DNA from: Candidatus Bathyarchaeota archaeon
GTDB taxonomy: Archaea > Thermoproteota > Bathyarchaeia > Bathyarchaeales > Bathyarchaeaceae
Length of the DNA: 6,584 nt
Assembly: GCA_020348365.1 (NCBI GenBank)
Contig: CP070749.1
Coordinates: 63,518-70,101 of the forward strand
Direction of reading: 5' to 3'
Part shown: positions 1 to 4,962 of the stretch, in pieces
Numbering within the stretch: position 1 is the first letter of the stretch
Layout: each line of letters starts with the position of its first letter
Notes under the pieces: generated by a model
Told to the model about the DNA's origin: nothing
Databases searched by the model: none
What the model saw: only the letters and a program-made list of their open reading frames with translations
Program-made: the position numbers and the translations under genes

Positions 1-431
1 ATGAGTATTCTTATGAACGCCTTCAAAGCTGTGTCGCTTTCTGCATGAATGATCGGGGTATTGTAGACGTAGACTATCTCCAAGTATGCTCCCATCAGCT
101 GAGACCAGTGCTTCAACATGGCCTCTGGATCTCCAGAGTCAGCTTCAAACAAGTAGTCCCGGAAGTTCCCATGCAATAGAAGAATCCTCCGCTTAATCTC
201 GTATCCCATCACCCGCTCAACCTTCATCATTCGAAGCAGCTGATCCCACAGCCTATTGGATCTTACAGAGGAGAAGAAGTCACTAACTGTCTTCCTCTCA
301 ATGACTACTGCTGTGGAATCCGAGACCAGCAAGTAGTCTCCAATAGGCAATTGAACGAAAGAAATCTCTTCACATACATCTTCAAGGGAGCTTGTCACAT
401 GTCCTTCACGGGGGTCAACAAGAAGTTTCAA
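1..431 (-). CDS. ERCC4/XPF-family structure-specific nuclease, N-terminal part (runs off left edge)
   Basis: I translated this frame from the complement; 143 residues are visible before the window edge. It opens with VDPRE (residues 5-9), followed by LPIGDYLLVSDS (28-39), VVIERKTVSDFFSS (42-55) and RLWDQL (60-65). This is the ERCC4 nuclease signature GD-x(n)-ERK-x3-D, with D32, E45, R46, K47 and D51 as the expected metal-binding and catalytic residues. The family (XPF, Mus81, Hef) cuts branched or flapped DNA in repair and fork processing, normally as a dimer through helix-hairpin-helix domains; those would lie beyond the edge and cannot be seen. The only in-frame start after the upstream TGA is TTG at 431, with GGGAG about 10 bases before it. 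Starting directly at the nuclease domain argues for the short, helicase-free form known in many archaea rather than a Hef-type fusion. It lies 111 bases downstream of the synthetase gene on the same strand. Confidence 0.92.
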   Translation of the reverse strand, partial: MKLLVDPREGHVTSSLEDVCEEISFVQLPIGDYLLVSDSTAVVIERKTVSDFFSSVRSNRLWDQLLRMMKVERVMGYEIKRRILLLHGNFRDYLFEADSGDPEAMLKHWSQLMGAYLEIVYVYNTPIIHAESDTALKAFIRIL

Positions 432-483
432 TTTGAACCAAACTCCCGAGGGTCATACTTGCTTGAGTTAGGAACGGCATCGC

Positions 484-496
484 CATTCTTAAACAG
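484..496 (-). promoter_or_regulatory. TATA-like box before the ERCC4 nuclease gene
   Basis: Read on the minus strand, TGTTTAAGAA (486-495) resembles an archaeal TATA box. With the usual spacing of about 25 bases, transcription would begin near 465, leaving a leader of roughly 35 bases before the TTG start at 431. The CATGCATGCAT element at 500-510 sits just upstream. Weak prediction from sequence only. Confidence 0.3.
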
Positions 497-499
497 TGC

Positions 500-510
500 C
501 ATGCATGCAT
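500..510. repeat. CATGCATGCAT palindromic element, copy 1
   Basis: This spacer element shares 11 bases with the 13-base GCATGCATGCATG at 3981-3993 and 6444-6456. It lies about 5 bases upstream of the TATA-like box of the ERCC4 gene. A second alternating purine-pyrimidine tract follows at 515-528 and includes ACGCGCGT. Confidence 0.5.
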
Positions 511-542
511 CGAAATGCACGCGCGTATCCATGGTTCAATGT

Positions 543-3239
543 TCAGATCGTTTCTTCTTTCAGATTGAGTACTGTTTTCACAGTGTCTTGATCGGGGTAT
601 TCGGTGGTGAAGCCCATTTTCTTCATTAGAGCGATAGCCCTCTGATTGTTCTTCAGCATCAAACCGTAAACCCGCTCAAGTCCCATATCCTTGCAAATCT
701 CAATTATGTAATCCACCATCTTGGATCCCAAGCCCAACCCCTGCCATGGATCAGCAACGATAACGGCGATCTCCCCGGTCTTTCCGTCAGGCTCAACATT
801 CAATCTGACAACACCCAAAATCTTCCTCTCCTCGCCCTCACTCAGCTCTGCGACAATCGCCATCTCCCGGTCATAGTCTATGTTGCAGTAGCGAACCCGC
901 ATTTCGTGGGGTGTATCCTTGATGACATTGAAGAACCTGTAGCGAATCGACTCCTCCGAGAAATTCCGAAACATCTCCAACCACAATGGCTCATCCTCAG
1001 GCTTGATAGGCCGGAGGAGGACTGGTCGACCATCACGGAGTTTCCACAGGCTTTCATACTTCTTCGGATATGGACAGATCACCAAATGCTCGCGAGGCTC
1101 AAGCTTCGCAAAGACGCGCTTCTTATCAATCACCACGCGGGCGTCAAGAGCAAAGGCCTCCTTCCCATCAATGAATAATGGATTGATATCGACTTCCTTC
1201 AGCTGCGGAAAGTCCACAAGCATCTGAGAGAACCGAACCAAAGTCTCCTCAAGAAGCTTTAGATTCGCAGGCGGCATATTCCTGAACCCCTTCAAAAGCC
1301 GATAGACCTTCGTCTCCTCCATCATCCTCCTGGCCAGAGTCTGGTTCAACGGGGGAAACCCAACAGCAAAATCCTTGAACAGCTCAACGCCGACGCCGCC
1401 CATCCCAAACAGCACCACCGGACCAAAGAGTGGATCAGCTTTTGCGCCGAGAATCACCTCGTAGCCGCGTCTCCTAATCATGGGCTGAACCGTAACGCCC
1501 TGAATCTCAGCTTCAGGATTGTACTCTCTAGCTCGTCTCATGATATCGGCAAACACTTCTCGAACCTCATACTCTGAGTCGATGTCAAGCACGACCCCGC
1601 CCGCCTCAGTCTTATGCACTATCTGAGGTGAAAGAATCTTCATAACCACTGGATAACCTATCTGCGAAGCTAAAACGGCTGCTTCTTCGACAGTCTTCGC
1701 CACCAATGTCTTGATGACGGGAATATCATAATAAGCCAGAAGTTGTTTCGCTTCCATCTCCGTCAATATTCCGCGGTCTTGGCTTGCAGCGTTTCTCATT
1801 ATCACCATAAGCGGGCGCCTTGGTTGAACGATATCTACGGGCAGTTCTTCAGGCGTCTCATAAAGCAGCTCCAGATTGCGCTTGTACTGATACATGTACA
1901 TGTAGGTCGCAACCGCTTGTTCAGGCGTGGAATAGGTTGGAATGTTATTCTCACTGAATGTCTTATTCGCTTTCTCTACGTCTCCATAGCCCATGAATGA
2001 TGTTAAAACTGTCTTGCCGGACCCCTTGCTCTTAGATAGCGTGATAATGCTCTTTGCAACCTTTGCTGGGTCCGCTATACCTTGAGGGGTATAAATAATC
2101 AATAAGCCATCAACATTCTCATCCTCAAAACACGCCTCCACCACCGCCTTGTATCTATCTGCCTTGGCATCTCCCAGGATATCAATGGGGTTCCCTCTGC
2201 TCCAATAACGAGGCAAAACCTTGTCAAGCTGCTCCATCGTCTTTTCACCCAGTTTGGCCAGTTTCCCTCCTCTGGCGATGACCGCGTCAGCAGCCATCAC
2301 GCCAGGTCCACCGGCGTTGCTGACGATGGCTAAGCATGGACCCTGTGGAAGAGGCTGCATGCCCAAAACCTCGGCAGAGTTGAACAGATCTGCTATCTCA
2401 TCAACGCGCACAACTCCTGCACGTTTGAATGCTGCATCATAGACCATATCCTCGCCCGTGAGCGAGCCTGTATGTGAAGCAGCTGCCTTCGCGCTCTCGC
2501 CAAACTTTCCAGCCTTTACGACGATAATCGGCTTTGTCCGTGCAAAACGCCTTGCCGCGCTGATGAACTCGCGGGCATCAGTTAACCCCTCAATGTACAT
2601 CAGGATGCTCCGCGTCTTCGGATCAGTGCCGAAATAATCTATTAAATCGCCGAAATCCACATCAATCATCGACCCCAAAGAGACGAAGTTGCTGAAGCCA
2701 ATATTTTCGTGGAGTGACAAGTCCAGAATCGCCGTGCATAACGCGCCGCTCTGAGAGATGAATGCGATATTGCCGGGTCTCGGCATCTTATCAGCGAAAG
2801 TCGCGTTGAGACCGACACTTGGACGAATGACGCCTAAGCAGTTGGGTCCGACAATCCGCAGACCATACTTCTTCCTCACTTCAAGAAGTCTCTTCTCCAG
2901 TGCCTTGCCTTCTACACCGATTTCCTTGAAACCAGCCGAAATGACGATGACTCCGAGTATCCCGGCTTTGCCACACTCCTCTAATATGACAGGAACGGTC
3001 TTGGCCGGAGTGGCAACAACAGCTAAATCAACATTTTCCGGAAGCTCACTCACGGTCTTATAGGCCTTGAGCCCGAAAACTTCAAGGTCACGAATGTTGA
3101 TTGGATAGACCTTTCCTTTATATCCCAACTCCTTGAGATTCTTCATCAAAACGTATCCAACAGATCCTTTCTCATCGCTTGCTCCAATCACGGCGATGCT
3201 TTTTGGATTGAAGATTTTGTCAAGATTCAACGTAGCCAA
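543..3239 (-). CDS. ADP-forming acyl-CoA synthetase (alpha+beta fused) with C-terminal GNAT acetyltransferase domain
   Basis: The 898-residue protein combines five parts: a CoA-binding Rossmann domain (about 9-137; IAVIGASDEKGSVG, VGPNCLGV), a succinyl-CoA-ligase-like domain (about 150-290; SQSGA at 162-166), a linking domain (about 300-460), an ATP-grasp beta part (about 485-710), and a GNAT domain (about 735-893) with the acetyl-CoA loop QGLGLG at 833-838. The enzyme family interconverts acyl-CoA + ADP + phosphate with acid + CoA + ATP. Residues matching those known to be essential in the Pyrococcus enzyme are all present: E217 (YIEG), the phospho-histidine H256 (SHTGSL), H542 (VHKTEAGG) and D684 (VDINPL). 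The synthetase half therefore looks active, unlike that of bacterial Pat-type lysine acetyltransferases of the same layout. E823, before the GNAT loop, matches the position of the proposed Pat catalytic glutamate. The start is TTG at 3239, the first usable codon after an in-frame TAA, with GGGAAGAG upstream; it ends in TGA. The substrate is not predictable (acetate or another short or branched acid). Cytosolic. Confidence 0.96.
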   Translation of the reverse strand: MATLNLDKIFNPKSIAVIGASDEKGSVGYVLMKNLKELGYKGKVYPINIRDLEVFGLKAYKTVSELPENVDLAVVATPAKTVPVILEECGKAGILGVIVISAGFKEIGVEGKALEKRLLEVRKKYGLRIVGPNCLGVIRPSVGLNATFADKMPRPGNIAFISQSGALCTAILDLSLHENIGFSNFVSLGSMIDVDFGDLIDYFGTDPKTRSILMYIEGLTDAREFISAARRFARTKPIIVVKAGKFGESAKAAASHTGSLTGEDMVYDAAFKRAGVVRVDEIADLFNSAEVLGMQPLPQGPCLAIVSNAGGPGVMAADAVIARGGKLAKLGEKTMEQLDKVLPRYWSRGNPIDILGDAKADRYKAVVEACFEDENVDGLLIIYTPQGIADPAKVAKSIITLSKSKGSGKTVLTSFMGYGDVEKANKTFSENNIPTYSTPEQAVATYMYMYQYKRNLELLYETPEELPVDIVQPRRPLMVIMRNAASQDRGILTEMEAKQLLAYYDIPVIKTLVAKTVEEAAVLASQIGYPVVMKILSPQIVHKTEAGGVVLDIDSEYEVREVFADIMRRAREYNPEAEIQGVTVQPMIRRRGYEVILGAKADPLFGPVVLFGMGGVGVELFKDFAVGFPPLNQTLARRMMEETKVYRLLKGFRNMPPANLKLLEETLVRFSQMLVDFPQLKEVDINPLFIDGKEAFALDARVVIDKKRVFAKLEPREHLVICPYPKKYESLWKLRDGRPVLLRPIKPEDEPLWLEMFRNFSEESIRYRFFNVIKDTPHEMRVRYCNIDYDREMAIVAELSEGEERKILGVVRLNVEPDGKTGEIAVIVADPWQGLGLGSKMVDYIIEICKDMGLERVYGLMLKNNQRAIALMKKMGFTTEYPDQDTVKTVLNLKEETI

Positions 3240-3561
3240 GGCGAACTCTTCCCAGCTAGGGAGTATGTGAGGAGATTAATTCCATACCAGATTGGATATA
3301 TCTCCACACTTCCCCCGCATCTTCCCTTTTTTCCTGTTTCTTCTGGAAGTCCCGACATAAATATTGCCCTTATGAGAGTTTGTAAGAATTGATATAAGTC
3401 TGCTGGAGAGAACGCGCGCGTAAGCGTTTGGCGCACTTCCAACATTCTAGTGCCATTCAAAAATCTCAAAAGTGTGACACATTATTAACAGACTTTCAGC
3501 TACAGCGCGCGCCTTGATATAGTATGAATGCACAAACTTCTGATAACCGAGACGATTGGAA
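3240..3561. promoter_or_regulatory. Divergent intergenic region between synthetase-GNAT and thioredoxin genes
   Basis: This 322-base spacer separates two divergent genes and should carry both promoters. Minus-strand TATA-like candidates for the synthetase are GATATATCC (around 3294-3304, leader about 35 bases), AATATTTATG (3356-3365) and CTTATATC (3391-3398); I cannot choose firmly among them. The thioredoxin side has TTGATATAG at 3514-3522. Other structure: an ACGCGCGCGTA run at 3412-3422, GCGCGCGC at 3505-3512, a TGTG-A-CACA palindrome at 3473-3481, and a GCACT/AGTGC inverted repeat at 3433-3437 and 3449-3453. An open frame of 80 codons crosses it on the minus strand, but it overlaps the synthetase start and has no protein-like features. 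Confidence 0.55.
3514..3522 (+). promoter_or_regulatory. TATA-like box for the thioredoxin gene
   Basis: TTGATATAG is followed about 25 bases later by the likely transcription start near 3544, giving a short leader of under 20 bases before the ATG at 3562. No strong Shine-Dalgarno sequence precedes that ATG, which fits a short or weak leader. Prediction only. Confidence 0.35.
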
Positions 3562-3954
3562 ATGTCACAAGGAGTAGTAGAGTCAGATGGCCTAAACTGG
3601 AAAGAAGAAGTTCTAGAATCTGAGAAGTTGGTTCTAGTTGAGTTCTGGAGCCCTCAATGCCCACATTGCAGAATAATTGAGCCTGTCTACAGTGAACTCG
3701 CAGAGGAGTATGCAGGCAAGCTGAAGTTTGCTAAACTCAACGTTATAGAAAGCCAGTTCAACCAAGAGCTCGCCGTGAAATATGGCGTAATGGGCACACC
3801 TACCTTCAAGTTCTTTTGTGGGGGAAGACCTGTTCAGGACGTTGTAGGTGCATTGTCGAGGGACTATCTAAAACAAGCAATAGAATTCGCAGTCAGTAAG
3901 CATAGGGAATGCGCAGAAAAGAGCAGTCCACTGAAACTTCCCTACATACGTTAG
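3562..3954 (+). CDS. Thioredoxin-like protein with CPHC active site
   Basis: The 130-residue protein has a complete thioredoxin fold: LVLVEFWSPQCPHC (residues 23-36) carries the redox pair C33 and C36, and GTPTFKFF (78-85) carries the cis-proline P80. Typical thioredoxins are about 105-110 residues, so the tail here is some 20 residues longer. The active site is CPHC, as in DsbA, rather than the usual CGPC; in characterised thioredoxin-fold proteins the dipeptide tunes redox potential, and PH tends to make the site more oxidising. Two further cysteines, C86 and C117, could take part in regulation or metal binding. There is no signal peptide, so it probably acts in the cytosol as a disulfide reductase or oxidase. 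A TTG at 3556 would add two residues; I prefer the ATG at 3562. It ends in TAG. The partner is unknown; no thioredoxin reductase is nearby. Confidence 0.94.
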   Translation: MSQGVVESDGLNWKEEVLESEKLVLVEFWSPQCPHCRIIEPVYSELAEEYAGKLKFAKLNVIESQFNQELAVKYGVMGTPTFKFFCGGRPVQDVVGALSRDYLKQAIEFAVSKHRECAEKSSPLKLPYIR

Positions 3955-4145
3955 ATGAATACGTCGGAAACTTAGAACCCGCATGCATGCATGATGGAAA
4001 GGAACATTCCGAATTCAAATGGTGTAACCTTCCAGAAGCTCTTGGAAAGCTGAAATGGGAAGAAAACAAAGAGGCATTGAGACGGCTCAACAAGATATTG
4101 ATGCGCGCGGAGTTGACAACACAGGACCCCACGTATTCGCTTTAG
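3909..4145 (+). CDS. Possible small unknown protein overlapping the thioredoxin gene end
   Basis: I do not recognise this 78-residue frame. The first ATG (3909) overlaps the thioredoxin gene by 46 bases; an internal ATG at 3987 would give 52 residues. The C-terminal half looks coding: LPEALGKLKWEENKEALRRL is a plausible charged amphipathic helix and codon choice resembles the neighbours. Against it, neither start has a well-spaced ribosome-binding site, and the GCATGCATGCATG repeat lies inside the frame just at the internal start. It ends at a TAG, 15 bases from the end of the convergent gene at 4161. It could instead be a noncoding trailer or the remnant of a longer tail. Confidence 0.38.
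   Translation: MRRKEQSTETSLHTLDEYVGNLEPACMHDGKEHSEFKWCNLPEALGKLKWEENKEALRRLNKILMRAELTTQDPTYSL
3981..3993. repeat. GCATGCATGCATG palindromic element, copy 2
   Basis: This 13-base string is identical to the one at 6444-6456. Both are preceded by ACTTAG within a few bases (at 3969-3974 and 6437-6442). Here it overlaps the possible internal start codon of the small frame at 3909-4145, and no TATA-like box is close by. Confidence 0.5.
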
Positions 4146-4160
4146 ATCCTCTCGGCAGCC

Positions 4161-4391
4161 TCATGGAAGAGAATTGCGTTGCCACAAGCTCTGGCTCTCC
4201 CGTGGCTTAAGGAGTTCTCTAGGACGAGTACAAAGAGGACACTCCCCTCGATAAGCTTCTGTCTGTGGTTGTGGTTCCAACTCATCATTGGGAAATGGCT
4301 GATGAAGCCACGGCATTGCATATTCGCAGGTGAGTTCTGCGAAGAATCCTGCGGAGAGGCCTAGCAACCCAAACACAAACAGTATTTTCAT
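4161..4391 (-). CDS. Possible small exported or membrane-anchored protein with CPLC pair
   Basis: I do not recognise a family. From the ATG at 4391 the frame gives 76 residues. The start has the best Shine-Dalgarno sequence in the window: GGGTGA (complement of 4396-4401), four bases before the ATG. The N-terminus, MKILFVFGLLGLSAGFFAEL, is a lysine followed by about 17 mostly hydrophobic residues, as in a signal peptide or single membrane anchor. The rest is proline-rich and polar, with C22 and a CPLC pair (C51, C54) that could bind a metal or form a disulfide. It ends in TGA and converges on the thioredoxin-side genes. Minus-strand TATA-like candidates are TATTAAAA (4418-4425, rather close) and an A-rich stretch near 4440-4449. 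The length is short and no homologue comes to mind, so the call rests on the ribosome-binding site and the hydrophobic N-terminus. Confidence 0.5.
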   Translation of the reverse strand: MKILFVFGLLGLSAGFFAELTCEYAMPWLHQPFPNDELEPQPQTEAYRGECPLCTRPRELLKPRESQSLWQRNSLP

Positions 4392-4479
4392 TCTTTCACC
4401 CATTGCATTCACCAATGTTTTAATAGTGTAAACACCGCCCTTTTTAGGCTAACTTACACAATTCTGTCTATTTTAGCGA

Positions 4480-4770
4480 ATGCAGCTATCTCCTATTTGC
4501 GTGTTGAATTTAAAGCCCAAAACCAAAAGAAAACGAAGATATACCGCTGTATCTATGCGCTAGTATCCTCTGCGTATTAATAATGTAATAATACGCCTAA
4601 AGAAGTCGCCTGCGCGTTTAATAACTGCCCTCAAAATAACGTATGACTTTCTGAAGGAGAGAAAGAAAAAGGAGGCTGAGATTTCACTACTTAATAGAGT
4701 AGGTGTCACGGTCAAAGCTATGAATCCTGATGAACGAAAAATCTTGATTAAGGAACTGGAAAACGAGTGA
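4480..4770 (+). pseudogene. Possible decayed small gene: reading frame interrupted by one TAG
   Basis: An ATG at 4480 opens a 27-codon frame that is lysine/arginine-rich (KPKTKRKRRY) and ends at TAG 4561-4563. The same frame then stays open for 68 codons to TGA at 4768-4770. The downstream part reads like the end of a real protein: DFLKERKKKEAEISLLNRVG, then a C-terminus rich in charged residues (MNPDERKILIKELENE). No ATG, GTG or TTG lies between the TAG and the ATG at 4720, so the downstream part cannot be a normal gene alone. Explanations are a nonsense mutation in a small gene, an ancient remnant, or chance; an open stretch of this length has about a 4% chance per frame in random sequence. 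TAG also ends the thioredoxin frame, which argues against stop-codon recoding. Confidence 0.2.
4572..4596. promoter_or_regulatory. Inverted repeat GCGTATTA...TAATACGC
   Basis: Perfect 8-base arms (4572-4579 and 4589-4596) are separated by a 9-base A/T-rich centre. The 25-base dyad resembles an operator for a dimeric helix-turn-helix regulator more than a terminator, since the arms are short and no T-tract follows. It lies about 370 bases before the radical SAM gene, so its target is unclear. Confidence 0.35.
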
Positions 4771-4791
4771 TTTTAACGCTAATACCCTACC

Positions 4792-4807
4792 TTTTCTGCG
4801 CAGAAAA
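4792..4807. promoter_or_regulatory. Perfect 16-base palindrome TTTTCTGCGCAGAAAA
   Basis: The two 8-base halves are exact complements with no loop, which suits a dimeric protein-binding site better than an RNA hairpin. It lies about 155 bases upstream of the radical SAM start and 22 bases after the TGA of the interrupted frame. Related GCGC-centred motifs occur at 4845-4852, 4894-4900 and 4922-4928. Confidence 0.4.
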
Positions 4808-4901
4808 CACGAGGTTTCGATATAGAAGATTTCTCCTCAAGTCTTTAGCGCACGTAGTAAAGAAAGTGTGAACTGGTAAAGAAGATTAAAACTTTGCGCA
4901 G

Positions 4902-4923
4902 TTGAATATAGGTAGATTTAATT
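4902..4923 (+). promoter_or_regulatory. TATA-like region for the radical SAM gene
   Basis: Two overlapping candidates are GAATATAGG (4904-4912) and GATTTAATT (4915-4923). They place transcription start near 4934 or 4945, giving leaders of about 18-29 bases that include the GGTGA site. Prediction only. Confidence 0.35.
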
Positions 4924-4953
4924 GCGCTAGAGAAAATATGACCCTCCAAAGTC

Positions 4954-4958
4954 GGTGA
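4954..4958 (+). promoter_or_regulatory. Ribosome-binding site GGTGA of the radical SAM gene
   Basis: GGTGA sits four bases before the ATG at 4963, the same arrangement as before the small gene at 4391. It decides the start of the radical SAM protein. It lies inside a short TCGGT-GA-ACCGA dyad (4952-4963), which could fold weakly over the start. Confidence 0.7.
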
Positions 4959-4962
4959 ACCG

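Larger units (their letters stand above)
4416..4962. other. Long A/T-rich intergenic region with inverted repeats
   Basis: There is no convincing intact gene in these roughly 550 bases. They hold a frame interrupted by one TAG (4480-4770), an inverted repeat (4572-4596), a perfect 16-base palindrome (4792-4807), several GCGC-centred motifs between 4795 and 4930, and the promoter and ribosome-binding site of the radical SAM gene. I looked for tRNA-like arms and CRISPR-like repeats and found neither. Confidence 0.6.

Noticed and set aside
351..629. 92-codon open frame on the plus strand
   Set aside because: It lies opposite the start of the ERCC4 gene and the end of the synthetase gene, both supported by clear motifs; its translation has no recognisable features.
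3227..3469. 80-codon open frame on the minus strand upstream of the synthetase
   Set aside because: It overlaps the synthetase start in another frame and crosses the promoter spacer; composition is not protein-like and it has no ribosome-binding site.
4561..4563. TAG read as pyrrolysine
   Set aside because: The thioredoxin frame ends at TAG and there is no visible insertion structure or pyl gene; decay or chance is simpler.
4416..4962. tRNA, box C/D RNA or CRISPR array in the long spacer
   Set aside because: No T-arm-like sequence or cloverleaf, only an isolated TGATGA without a matching CTGA at the right distance, and no spaced repeats.
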